Source of the DNA: an uncultured Acidobacteriaceae bacterium
Lineage (GTDB): Bacteria; Acidobacteriota; Terriglobia; Terriglobales; Acidobacteriaceae
Length of the DNA: 64,000 nt
NCBI GenBank assembly: GCA_937879855.1
Contig: CALFMO010000022.1
Coordinates: forward strand, 53,160 to 117,159
Direction of reading: 5' to 3'
Of this stretch, positions 25,726-33,693 are shown piece after piece (within the stretch, counting starts at the first letter, position 1; every line of letters starts with the position of its first letter). Both the position numbers and the translations under genes were made by a program. The notes under the pieces were generated by a model. The model had not been told where the DNA came from and made no database searches. It worked only from the letters and a program-made list of their open reading frames with translations.

Positions 25726-27212
25726 AGCATATTACTCGCAAAGCCACGCGTCACGTCAATCAGAATGAAGGACTGATTTTCGAGAAGTCGTCCGCCGGCA
25801 AGGCGGCCTGGAAGTTGCCTCCCCTCGACGTGCCGGAAGTCGACACCGCCAAGCTTTTAGGTGCTTCCGAGAGAAAAGATCTCGGCAACATGCCCGAAGT
25901 GAGCGAGATCGAAATCATCCGCCACTTCACACGGATGTCTACGTGGAACTACGCGATCGATCTCGGCATGTACCCACTGGGCTCGTGCACCATGAAATAC
26001 AACCCGCGGGTGAACGAGGCTGTCGCGCGGGTCGAGGGAATCGCGAACGGGCATCCCTACCAGCCCGAGAAAATTTCCCAAGGCGCGCTGCACATTATTA
26101 AAACGCTGAGCGAGCAGCTGATCGAAATCACCGGAATGGATGCGATCACGATGCAGCCTGCCGCCGGCGCTCATGGCGAGATGACTGGCCTGCTCATGGT
26201 TCGCGCCTATCACCAGTCCAAAGGTAACGCGCGAAAGAAAATTCTGATTCCTGATTCCGCGCACGGAACGAATCCCGCCACGGCCGCCATGGTGAACTAT
26301 GCGGTCGAGAATCTGAAATCGGATTCGCGGGGCATGGTCGACATTGCCGCACTCGAAGCGCAAATGAACGAGGATGTTGCGGCGCTGATGCTCACGAATC
26401 CAAATACTCTGGGTGTGTTCGAGCAGCAGATTCACAAAATCGCTGACATCCTGCATGCCAAAGGCGGTCTGCTCTACATGGACGGCGCCAATATGAATGC
26501 GCTCGTCGGCAAGGTGCGCCCCGGCGACTTCGGCGTCGATGTGATGCACCTGAACCTGCACAAGACTTTCTCCACGCCGCACGGCGGAGGCGGTCCGGGC
26601 TCAGGCCCCGTCGCCGTCAAGAAAGCTCTGGAGCCGTTTTTGCCGGCGCCCGTGGTGATCACGCACGCAGACGGAACTTTGGGATTCGACTACAACCGCC
26701 CGCAAACCGTGGGCCGCGTGCGCGCCTTCTACGGCAACTTTGGCATGTTCGTGCGTGCCCTGGCTTACATTCAGGCGAACGGCCCCGATGGCCTGCGCCA
26801 GACCACCGAAGACGCAGTTCTTAACGCCAACTACATTCGCAAAGGTCTTGAAGGCACCTACGATCTGCCGTATTCGACGCCGACGATGCACGAAGTGGTC
26901 TTCAGCGACAAGCTGCAACTGAAAAAAGGCGTGCGCACCATGGACATTGCCAAGCGTCTGATCGATTATGGATTCCATCCGTACACGACGGCGTTTCCGC
27001 TGATCGTGCCTGGCGCGCTCATGATCGAGCCTACGGAAAGCGAATCAAAGGAAGAGATGGACCTGTTTGTCGAAGCGATGAAGTCGATCGCGGAAGAAGT
27101 GGAAGAGGATCCGCAGACCGTGCTCGATGCCCCGCACTCCACCCGGGTCTCGCGTCTGGACGAAACCGCCGCGGCTCGCAAGCCAGTGTTGCGCTGGAAG
27201 CCGGGAAACTGA
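25722..27212 (+). CDS. gcvPB: Glycine dehydrogenase (decarboxylating) subunit 2
   Basis: 496 residues, full length for subunit 2. The pyridoxal-phosphate lysine is Lys281 in LNLHKTFSTPHGGGGPGSGP. Other family blocks are MYPLGSCTMKYNPRVNE, LQPAAGAHGE-like MQPAAGAHGEMTGLL, PDSAHGTNPATAAM and HPYTTAFPLIVPGALMIEPTESE. It forms the active P protein with GcvPA, overlapping by four bases. It is the last gene of the gcv run; a repeat-containing spacer of about 470 bp follows. Confidence 0.96.
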   Translation: MKHITRKATRHVNQNEGLIFEKSSAGKAAWKLPPLDVPEVDTAKLLGASERKDLGNMPEVSEIEIIRHFTRMSTWNYAIDLGMYPLGSCTMKYNPRVNEAVARVEGIANGHPYQPEKISQGALHIIKTLSEQLIEITGMDAITMQPAAGAHGEMTGLLMVRAYHQSKGNARKKILIPDSAHGTNPATAAMVNYAVENLKSDSRGMVDIAALEAQMNEDVAALMLTNPNTLGVFEQQIHKIADILHAKGGLLYMDGANMNALVGKVRPGDFGVDVMHLNLHKTFSTPHGGGGPGSGPVAVKKALEPFLPAPVVITHADGTLGFDYNRPQTVGRVRAFYGNFGMFVRALAYIQANGPDGLRQTTEDAVLNANYIRKGLEGTYDLPYSTPTMHEVVFSDKLQLKKGVRTMDIAKRLIDYGFHPYTTAFPLIVPGALMIEPTESESKEEMDLFVEAMKSIAEEVEEDPQTVLDAPHSTRVSRLDETAAARKPVLRWKPGN

Positions 27213-27687
27213 TTTTAGATTGCAGATTTTAGATTTCAGATTGCTCGTTCGATTGACGAGTAGAACAATCTGAAATCTTCCTCCGTGTTCCTCAGTGCCC
27301 TCTGTGGTTCGTAAGTGTTCTGGAGTTTTTCGACAAGATGCCGGGCGGCGGTGTGGGACCGCAGCATTGTGTCGGGTTGGGGAAGGGGGCTGCCATTGGT
27401 CTTTTCTCGTCCTTTACACTCTTGATCATTAACTGGATTTAAGAACTAAATAGCCAAATGGGAAAGAGCTAAACGCCATAAAACAGCATTGTAATAATGT
27501 TGCTGCTGCTGAAGTGCCCCCGTTTGCTGTGCCAATCCCAACGTGAGTTCTCGGTTGATGTTTTGGTTTCAGCGAAGGCTGGCCGCCTCTTGCCTTATAC
27601 AAACCCGCCAACTTTATCTGCGGTTCGCGCATCTCTACGTAGCTTCTCTGGCATTTCATCGCCACTCGCCATTCCATGGAGGCTAAG
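27213..27687. other. Gene-free spacer after gcvPB
   Basis: 475 bp without a credible gene. 27213-27275 holds an imperfect inverted repeat of AGATTTCAGATTG / CAATCTGAAATCT type. 27281-27309 holds a half copy of the CCTCTGTGGTT repeat. No clear promoter was identified; the ribosome site of the next gene (TGGAGG) closes it. Confidence 0.6.
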
Positions 27688-28113
27688 ATGAAACTATCGC
27701 TAGCGTTCCTGTTTATCAGTGTTTTTGCGCTTTGTTTCGCGGCAGGGCAGAGTAAAACTGGCAGCACGGCTGGACAGAGTTCGGCGACGCCGCCTGAGGA
27801 CCAGCAGATCATCAATGGGCCGGTGGCTGAGTACATCTCCGATTCGGCCTGCACGATCGGATGGTCAACCCGCGTACCCGGGACTATGACTCTGCGATAC
27901 GGCACTGACCCGAGCAAGATGACGCAAACGAAAGAGGCGACCGAGAGCAATGACGGGCGCAATCATCATGTGCGGCTCGACGGCTTAACGCCCAATACTC
28001 GATATTACTTTCGCGTGCTCAATGCCGGCGAAGAAGTCGGCGGCATCGGAACCTTTCAGACCGTAGCCGCGGGTGACTCGCCAATCAAAAGCAAGGCCGT
28101 TATTCCGCAGTAG
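27688..28113 (+). CDS. Secreted fibronectin type III-like protein
   Basis: 141 residues from ATG 27688, preceded by TGGAGG. The signal peptide is MKLSLAFLFISVFALCFAAGQ. The mature part (about 48-130) looks like one fibronectin III or purple-acid-phosphatase N-terminal module: VAEYISDSACTIGWSTRVPGTMTLRYG, then VRLDGLTPNTRYYFRVLNAGEEVGGIGTFQT. Such modules bind surfaces or partners; no catalytic domain follows. It is probably a free periplasmic or extracellular domain. Confidence 0.8.
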   Translation: MKLSLAFLFISVFALCFAAGQSKTGSTAGQSSATPPEDQQIINGPVAEYISDSACTIGWSTRVPGTMTLRYGTDPSKMTQTKEATESNDGRNHHVRLDGLTPNTRYYFRVLNAGEEVGGIGTFQTVAAGDSPIKSKAVIPQ

Positions 28114-28191
28114 ATTGAACGGCTAAGGCGGACTTGGCGGTTGCGGTCTCCGCTAACAACTTCTGGCGGAAAGGTCGATTCCACGACTGGC

Positions 28192-28524
28192 TCAGTCTTC
28201 ATCCGCTTCCGCCAGCAAATCACCCAGGCGATCAAGCCTTTGCTCCCACATGGAGCGGCGATCCTGAATCCAGCGTTCGAGAACGGAGAAACCCGCTGGC
28301 TCCAGGCTACAGGTCCGCACTCTTCCCGTCTTTTCGGTGTGGACCAGTCCACTCTCTTCGAGCAGTTGCAGATGTTGTCCGACTGCGGTGAGCGTGATGT
28401 TCAGCGGGGCCGCCAGGCTCGAGACGGAGTGGGGACGCTGGCTGAGCCTTTCTACGATGGCGCGACGCGTGGGGTCGCCGAGGGCGTGAAAGATCCGGCC
28501 GATATCGACTTGCGGCTTTCCCAT
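28192..28524 (-). CDS. ArsR/SmtB-family transcriptional regulator
   Basis: 110 residues from ATG 28524 behind AGGGAG; ATG 28548 is an in-frame alternative. The winged helix is evident: IFHALGDPTRRAIVERLSQRPHSVSSLAAPLNITLTAVGQHLQLLEESGLVHTEKTGRVRTCSLE. Metal-binding cysteines of classic ArsR sensors are missing, as in the branch that accompanies AHSA1/SRPBCC proteins. One such protein is encoded at 29566-30039 on the same strand, with a phosphatase between. It probably acts at the dyads at 30060-30125. Confidence 0.87.
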   Translation of the reverse strand: MGKPQVDIGRIFHALGDPTRRAIVERLSQRPHSVSSLAAPLNITLTAVGQHLQLLEESGLVHTEKTGRVRTCSLEPAGFSVLERWIQDRRSMWEQRLDRLGDLLAEADED

Positions 28525-28621
28525 TCGCTCCCTGCTTACATCATCCATTCGACAGTTTCTCCATTCCTTAACTCCACGTTACAGCGCCCCTGCATTCATT
28601 GGCCTCGCTGGTCTTGCGGAA

Positions 28622-29533
28622 TCAATCGCTGGCCAATTCTGCGGCCAGATCGTCGAGCAGTTTCTGCCACCTTGCTTCGAGGCGCGGAGCATGGTCGACG
28701 CTCTCATTGTGCTGGCAGGATGCGCTGTCTTGCTGGTTGGCTTGGGTTTCGTGCGGCTCTAACGCGCGCACTAACAGGACCGTCTGGTCATCGTGCTGTG
28801 GTCCCTGTTGCCGGAGGTCGCTGTAAATCGCCTCCACGATCTCTGATAGCGGACGGTCGGCACGCTGGCAAAGGAGCTGGGCGAGGCATTCGAAGCCGAG
28901 TTCAGGGTCGTGGTCGAGGCCGGCTTCGAGAACTCCGTCGGTCACCAGCGCAAAAATATCTCCAGGCTCGCAGGCGATGCGCTGGGTCACGTAATCAGCG
29001 CTGTCGAAAAGTCCCAGGGGAAATTGCGCGGTGGAGTAACGGACGACATTTCGATTTTTTCGCCGGTAGTGCAGGAGCGGCCCGTGTCCGGCGGAGATGT
29101 ATTCGACTTCATTCGAGCCATCGAAGCGCAGCGCCGACAGCGTGGCGAACATGTTCGGCTGCTTGATCGGGGGAAGCACGCGGTTGATGTCTTGCAAAAG
29201 TTTGACCACGGGTTGGCGGAGCATCCAACCGTAGCGTATGGCGGTTTTGATCATTCCCATCAGAACGCCGGCGCGGAGGCCATGACCGGATACGTCCGCC
29301 ACATAGGCGATCACGTCGCGACCATCGGCCAGCAGGTCGACCAGGTCTCCACCAACTTCATCTTTCGGGAGGCTTTGCCCGTGAGCTTGCAGATCTGCAG
29401 TTTGGTAAGTGAGTGTGGGAACCAGCGTGTTCTGAATGTCGGCGGCGAGGGAGGTCGCTTGGCAAGCCTTCGGGCCGAGGCTTGCCAGTACAGCCATCTC
29501 TGGGATCGAAACTGCCTGTAGCGCGTTGTTCAT
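28622..29533 (-). CDS. PP2C-type serine phosphatase (RsbU/SpoIIE-like)
   Basis: 303 residues from ATG 29533 behind AGGAGC. The PPM/SpoIIE phosphatase core is complete: LPKDEVGGDLVDLL, VADVSGHGLRAGVLMGMIKTA, ISAGHGPLLHYR, FALVTDGVLEA and QHDDQTVLLV provide the metal-binding aspartates. These enzymes dephosphorylate anti-sigma-factor antagonists in partner-switching stress pathways; no sensor domain or antagonist gene is nearby. The last residues, ARWQKLLDDLAAELA, closely resemble the C-terminal helix of AHSA1 proteins, including the neighbouring gene (EGWRKLLDRLAAEV). This suggests a recombination scar. Confidence 0.85.
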   Translation of the reverse strand: MNNALQAVSIPEMAVLASLGPKACQATSLAADIQNTLVPTLTYQTADLQAHGQSLPKDEVGGDLVDLLADGRDVIAYVADVSGHGLRAGVLMGMIKTAIRYGWMLRQPVVKLLQDINRVLPPIKQPNMFATLSALRFDGSNEVEYISAGHGPLLHYRRKNRNVVRYSTAQFPLGLFDSADYVTQRIACEPGDIFALVTDGVLEAGLDHDPELGFECLAQLLCQRADRPLSEIVEAIYSDLRQQGPQHDDQTVLLVRALEPHETQANQQDSASCQHNESVDHAPRLEARWQKLLDDLAAELASD

Positions 29534-29565
29534 GGGCGTGCTCCTGTCGTGTTTTCGGTTGACCG

Positions 29566-30039
29566 CTAGCCATCGACTTCGGCCGCTAACCTGTCGAGTA
29601 ACTTGCGCCATCCCTCTTCTCGAATTTGCGGGCCGCCGGAGCCCTCGAAGAACGTTCCCTGATGGGTGAAGATCAGGTCCGTGCCTTTATCCGTGGGCAA
29701 CAACTCGAAGGTGACCAGCGAGGCGGAAATGCGTTTGTCGGCGAGGTCCATGGTGGAGGCGGCGACGATGCGGCGGTTGGGCACAATGTCCTGATACCGC
29801 GAATCGTTGATAAGCGCGGCACCCGGGAAGGGCGTGTCTTTGCCCAGGCGGTAACGGAGATGCTCGGCGCCGCCGACCCGGAAGTCCGACTGGAACTCGT
29901 CGATCTCGTGGCTGCCTTCGCCAGCGAACCAGCGTCGTTTCTTGGCAGGATCGGCAAAGGCGGCGAATACGCGTTCTGGGCGCTTGGGAAAACTGCGCTC
30001 GATGACGAATGTGTTGTGGATGACGGATGGCTCTGGCAT
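29566..30039 (-). CDS. AHSA1/SRPBCC-family protein
   Basis: 157 residues behind AAGGAGG. It opens HNTFVIERSFPKRPERVFAAFADPAKKRRWF and ends HQGTFFEGSGGPQIREEGWRKLLDRLAAEV, typical of the activator-of-Hsp90-like SRPBCC group common in bacteria. It probably binds a small hydrophobic molecule. Such genes are often paired with an ArsR regulator, and one is encoded at 28192. A palindromic operator overlaps its promoter (30060-30125), with TTGACA on the minus strand at 30102-30107. Confidence 0.85.
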   Translation of the reverse strand: MPEPSVIHNTFVIERSFPKRPERVFAAFADPAKKRRWFAGEGSHEIDEFQSDFRVGGAEHLRYRLGKDTPFPGAALINDSRYQDIVPNRRIVAASTMDLADKRISASLVTFELLPTDKGTDLIFTHQGTFFEGSGGPQIREEGWRKLLDRLAAEVDG

Positions 30040-30059
30040 GGGTTCCTCCTTCGTTGATT

Positions 30060-30125
30060 AATACTGAAGCAACAACTTCAGTATTGTACAAGGGAGGACG
30101 ATTGTCAAGTAAATACTTCAGTATT
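30060..30125. promoter_or_regulatory. Operator region of the AHSA1 gene (probable ArsR sites)
   Basis: A perfect 10-bp inverted repeat, AATACTGAAG-N6-CTTCAGTATT, lies at 30060-30085. A second copy of the half-site with its own dyad, AATAC-TTCA-GTATT, lies at 30112-30125. A minus-strand TTGACA (30102-30107) lies between them. The spacing places one site over the -10/start region and one over -35. Confidence 0.7.
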
Positions 30126-30188
30126 GGTCGGGAACATGTCCCCACGTGACGGTCACGGCCGTCGGGGCGAAGGTATTTCGCGAGAGAG

Positions 30189-30377
30189 CTAGGGTGTGCT
30201 GGACCGCATGGTCTGCGAGTGTTTCGGGCGCTGGGCTTTCGGAGCTGGACTGACGTGCACTCTTCGCGGGACCACATCGCGACCGAAGGCAACGACACTG
30301 ACTGCGGTGACCACTGCGGTCCAAAGGGCGAAGAACAGTATTGCGGCGTTGGAGAGAAACGAATCACTGATGGTCAT
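30189..30377 (-). CDS. Possible small single-span membrane protein
   Basis: 62 residues: a membrane segment (AAILFFALWTAVVTAVSVVAF) followed by a basic, proline-rich tail. The hydrophobic pattern suggests a real product, but the ATG has only a weak ribosome site (GGAT) and no family is recognised. It lies upstream of the AHSA1 operator on the same strand. Confidence 0.35.
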   Translation of the reverse strand: MTISDSFLSNAAILFFALWTAVVTAVSVVAFGRDVVPRRVHVSPAPKAQRPKHSQTMRSSTP

Positions 30378-30471
30378 GGGATTGATCCGTTATTCAGTTT
30401 CTGTTTCCGGCTCGAGGCGGGCCAGAGCGCCTCAAGCCGGACGTCTCGACCACGAGCGCATTCCGGCTCCG

Positions 30472-30969
30472 CTATTGTGCAGGGGAAGCGGGAGGCGCCT
30501 CATTCATGTGTTTCTGCATGCGCGCTTCGTGGTTGGTCTGCATCTGCTTGAGTTGCGCCTGCTGGTCCGGAGTCAGTAACTGGTACAGCTCGTTGTGAAT
30601 GCGCGTCTCGTTGACCGTGATTTGAGCCTGGATCTGCGCCTTCTGCGCGGCCAGGGCCTGGACTTTCGTCGCATCGTACGGACCTTCGACGTACTGGCGA
30701 AGTTGCTGATCGAACTGGCGCTCCTGCTGCATGAGCGGCTTCATAGTGGGATGCTCTTTTTGCATGATGGCCTTCATCTGGGTCTTCTGGTCATCGGTGA
30801 GATTCAGCTGTCTAGCGAAAAATCCCATCCTAGGACCGCCCATGCCGAATTCGTGATGGCCGTGCATCGGCGGGGGCGGTGGGGCGTCAGTGGTCTGCGA
30901 CTTGGCAATGACGCTGCCGAATAAAACGGCTAACGCGGCGACCAGCAAACGATAACGAAACGATTTCAT
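30472..30969 (-). CDS. Spy/CpxP-like periplasmic protein
   Basis: 165 residues from ATG 30969 behind CAGGAG. The signal peptide MKSFRYRLLVAALAVLFGSVIA ends near KSQ. The mature part is helical and has two LTXXQ-type motifs (LNLTDDQKTQM and LLTPDQQAQLKQM), the signature of Spy/CpxP chaperones that bind misfolded envelope proteins and, for CpxP, restrain the CpxA sensor. A His/Pro/Gly-rich stretch (PPPPPMHGHHEFGMGGP) may bind metal. It is divergent from the response regulator/kinase pair at 31289-33422, the E. coli cpxP-cpxRA layout. Confidence 0.85.
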   Translation of the reverse strand: MKSFRYRLLVAALAVLFGSVIAKSQTTDAPPPPPMHGHHEFGMGGPRMGFFARQLNLTDDQKTQMKAIMQKEHPTMKPLMQQERQFDQQLRQYVEGPYDATKVQALAAQKAQIQAQITVNETRIHNELYQLLTPDQQAQLKQMQTNHEARMQKHMNEAPPASPAQ

Positions 30970-31045
30970 AGTGACTCCTGGATTCTTCCGGATCCTCCCG
31001 GAATTTGCCTGCATTGATAGGAACACGGGTGACGGGGAAAAGGCG

Positions 31046-31081
31046 GTAAAGAGTCGGTCAATGGGAGTAAAGTTTTGTCAA
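31046..31081. promoter_or_regulatory. Two CpxR-box-like sequences
   Basis: GTAAA-N5-GGTCA at 31046-31060 and GTAAA-N5-GTCAA at 31067-31081, against the known CpxR consensus GTAAA-N5-GTAAA. They lie between the Spy-like gene (77-112 bp upstream of its start) and the response-regulator gene. Confidence 0.5.
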
Positions 31082-31172
31082 AGGATTTGCGTACTGAGAA
31101 CGGCCTGCGGACACGCGCATTTCGGAGCCCTTCAGGGTAGCAATTGGACTACGGCCGCGGGCGAGACGCCCC

Positions 31173-31200
31173 CGGGACAGCCGGCGGGATGCCGGCGCTA
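31173..31200. repeat. Palindromic repeat ahead of the response regulator
   Basis: GGGACAGCCGGCGGGATGCC and the following GGCGCTA belong to the family of 19289-19321 and 23790-23822. A degraded copy is near 33466-33494. Confidence 0.6.
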
Positions 31201-31288
31201 GTTGACGGCAGGGCGCTGCGCCCTCTGGGTGTGGTTTGACAATTCTTTACTGCGGAGTTTGGTTGGTGGGTGCGACAATTATGTTGAG

Positions 31289-31996
31289 ATGGAGCGGATT
31301 CTGGTAATTGACGATGATGTCGAACTCTGCCACTTGGTGGGGGAATATCTGCGGGCCGAGGGATTCGCCGTGGAATGCGTGCACGATGGCGAAAGCGGGC
31401 TGAAGAAGGCGACCGCGGGTGAGTATCTGCTGGCGGTACTGGATGTGATGCTGCCGGGGATCAATGGATTTGAAGTGCTGCGCAGAATTCGGGCGACGTC
31501 GCGCTTGCCGGTGTTGTTGTTGACGGCGCGAGGTGAGGATGTGGATCGCATTGTTGGCTTGGAGATTGGGGCGGACGATTATCTTCCCAAGCCTTTCAAT
31601 CCACGGGAACTGGTGGCGCGCATCCGGGCAGTGCTGCGGCGGACGCGGAGCGATGGCAGCGGCTCGGCTTCAGCGCCGGAAGTGGTGAGCGTGGGAGACG
31701 TGGAGTTGGATCCGGCGACGCGGACGGTGCGACTGGAAGGCAAGCCGGTGGATCTGACTTCGGTCGAATTCAATTTACTGGAAGTACTGTTGCGCGAGGC
31801 CGGGCGGGTGGTACCGCGGGAACGGCTGGTGAACGCGGTGCTCAGCCGCAAGTTTTCGCCCTTTGACCGCAGCATCGACATGCACGTCAGCAAGGTACGC
31901 AAAAAGTTGGGTGACACCGACAGCGATGAACACATCAAGACGGTGCGGGGCGTAGGCTACATTTTTGCGCGTCCGCGAGAGAAGTCCAAGGTCTAG
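31289..31996 (+). CDS. OmpR/CpxR-type response regulator
   Basis: 235 residues from ATG 31289. The receiver domain has the acidic pair in VIDDDVE, the phosphoacceptor Asp52 in VLDVMLPG, the Thr in LLLTARGED and Lys in YLPKPFNP. A winged-helix DNA-binding domain follows (about 135-230: VGDVELDPATRTVRLEGKPVDLTSVEFNLLEVLL through VRGVGYIF). It is followed 13 bp later by its sensor kinase. Divergence from a Spy/CpxP-like gene and the CpxR-like boxes upstream suggest control of envelope stress. Confidence 0.93.
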   Translation: MERILVIDDDVELCHLVGEYLRAEGFAVECVHDGESGLKKATAGEYLLAVLDVMLPGINGFEVLRRIRATSRLPVLLLTARGEDVDRIVGLEIGADDYLPKPFNPRELVARIRAVLRRTRSDGSGSASAPEVVSVGDVELDPATRTVRLEGKPVDLTSVEFNLLEVLLREAGRVVPRERLVNAVLSRKFSPFDRSIDMHVSKVRKKLGDTDSDEHIKTVRGVGYIFARPREKSKV

Positions 31997-32009
31997 AGCT
32001 AAGGACCAT

Positions 32010-33422
32010 ATGAAGAGTTTGTTTCTGCGAATTTTTTTGTCGTTCTGGGTGGCGCAGGCATTGTTCGTGGTGCTTGCCATCGTGGTGACGTTGGCGTTTC
32101 GTCCGCGCTCGTCGACATGGGAGGCCCTCCGGACTTCTGTTCTCAATGATGCGGTCAGTGAATACGAGGAAGGCGGCGCGCCTCACCTTCGCAGCTACAT
32201 GCAGAACCTCGAAGCCTCCCAGCATGTGCGGGCTTATCTGTTTGACGAGCGGGGAAACGAGATATCGGGCCGTGGCGCACCGGACTGGGCGATGCGCGTG
32301 GCGGCAGGCGGACCGCGCACTCCGCGGGATGGCTTCATAATTCCTGCGCCTCCGGTGCAGCGCGACTCGCGAGCTTCCTCGGACGGCAAGCACCGATACA
32401 CCCTGGTGTTGGGATTTCCACCCGGCCCGAGAGTATTTTTTGGTCCGCGCGGGCTGCCCGTTCCGGGGTTAATTATCGCCATTATTTCTTCTGGGTTGGT
32501 TTGCTATCTACTCTCGTGGTACATGACCAAGCCGATCGTGCGGTTGCGAGCAGCGACGCGGCAACTGACCGCGGGTGATCTGACGGCGCGGAGCGGCGCC
32601 CCGCCCAGCAAGAGACGGGACGAGATCGCGGGCCTGATGCGCGACTTTGACGCGATGGCGGAACGTTTGGAATTGTTGGTGAAGGCGCAGTCCCGCCTGC
32701 TGAATGACATTTCGCACGAACTGCGTTCGCCCTTGGCGCGGTTGAACGTGGCGTTGGGCCTGGCGCGGCAGCGCGCCGGAGTGGAGAGCGCCGACATGCT
32801 GGATCGCATTGAACTCGAGGCCAGCCGCCTGAACGAGTTGATTGGCAGGATCCTGACCCTGGCGCGGCTAGAGGATGGCGAACAGCGCGTGCCGCAGATT
32901 CCGGTGCCGCTGGGCGAGTTGGTGGCCAGCGTGGCGGAAGACGCGGAGTTCGAGGCGCAGGAGAGGCATTGTCACGTGCACACCATGATTCCCGAAGGGG
33001 ATTGGGGAGTGCGCGGAAATGACTCGCTGCTCCACAGCGCAGTGGAGAATGTGGTGCGCAATGCGATCCGCTACACGCAGGAAGGAACGTCGGTTGAGAT
33101 CGAGTTGACGAGCGCGAAGCGGGACGGCGGAACTGAGGCGGTGCTTCAGGTAAGCGACTCGGGGCCGGGAGTTCCGGAGGATGCTTTGGGGAAATTGTTT
33201 GAGCCGTTTTACCGACTGGATGATGCGCGGGGGCGGCTGACTGGTGGCGTCGGACTCGGCTTGGCCATCACAGAGCGAGCGGTACGATTCCATGGAGGGA
33301 AAGTATCGGCTCGCAATCGTCCCGAGGGCGGGCTGATGGTGGAGATTCGGCTTCCTTTGATCACAGGTGGACAGCGGAGTTTGGAACAGGCGGAGGCAGT
33401 CCCCGCAGGGAAGCAAGCCTAA
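32010..33422 (+). CDS. CpxA-type sensor histidine kinase
   Basis: 470 residues from ATG 32010. Two membrane segments (FLSFWVAQALFVVLAIVVTLAF and LIIAIISSGLVCYLLSWY) flank a periplasmic domain of about 120 residues. HAMP (TKPIVRLRAATRQLTAGDLTAR), HisKA with His236 in NDISHELRSPLARL, and an HATPase domain (RNAIRYTQEG, DSGPGVP, GGVGLGLAI) follow. It phosphorylates the regulator encoded just upstream. The periplasmic domain has a CpxA-like QASxHVRAYLFDERGNEI pattern. The two genes form one operon. Confidence 0.93.
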   Translation: MKSLFLRIFLSFWVAQALFVVLAIVVTLAFRPRSSTWEALRTSVLNDAVSEYEEGGAPHLRSYMQNLEASQHVRAYLFDERGNEISGRGAPDWAMRVAAGGPRTPRDGFIIPAPPVQRDSRASSDGKHRYTLVLGFPPGPRVFFGPRGLPVPGLIIAIISSGLVCYLLSWYMTKPIVRLRAATRQLTAGDLTARSGAPPSKRRDEIAGLMRDFDAMAERLELLVKAQSRLLNDISHELRSPLARLNVALGLARQRAGVESADMLDRIELEASRLNELIGRILTLARLEDGEQRVPQIPVPLGELVASVAEDAEFEAQERHCHVHTMIPEGDWGVRGNDSLLHSAVENVVRNAIRYTQEGTSVEIELTSAKRDGGTEAVLQVSDSGPGVPEDALGKLFEPFYRLDDARGRLTGGVGLGLAITERAVRFHGGKVSARNRPEGGLMVEIRLPLITGGQRSLEQAEAVPAGKQA

Positions 33423-33693
33423 AGCATCGACAGCGGTTCGGCATTCGAATGCTCAGGCCCGCTCTCGCGACAACCGGTGGGATGCCAGGGCTACTGAAAA
33501 CCTCGTATACTTGGAAATCGGGAAAGCGGGCAACTCCGCGACATTGGCAAGGTTCCAATAAGCCGGTGTGGGAGTTTGCTCTTCCTGCGCTTTCCTGATA
33601 CACAATGGGTTGAGATTTTTCCCGCTTTTTCCAGATCGCAGAGACCCGGCGGCGGGGCGCCCCGGGTGCGCGCACCCTTAACCCATACAAAAG

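Noticed and set aside
28141..29166. Open frame of 341 codons on the plus strand
   Set aside because: It covers the ArsR and phosphatase genes on the opposite strand, which have full family motifs, and its product is basic with no pattern.
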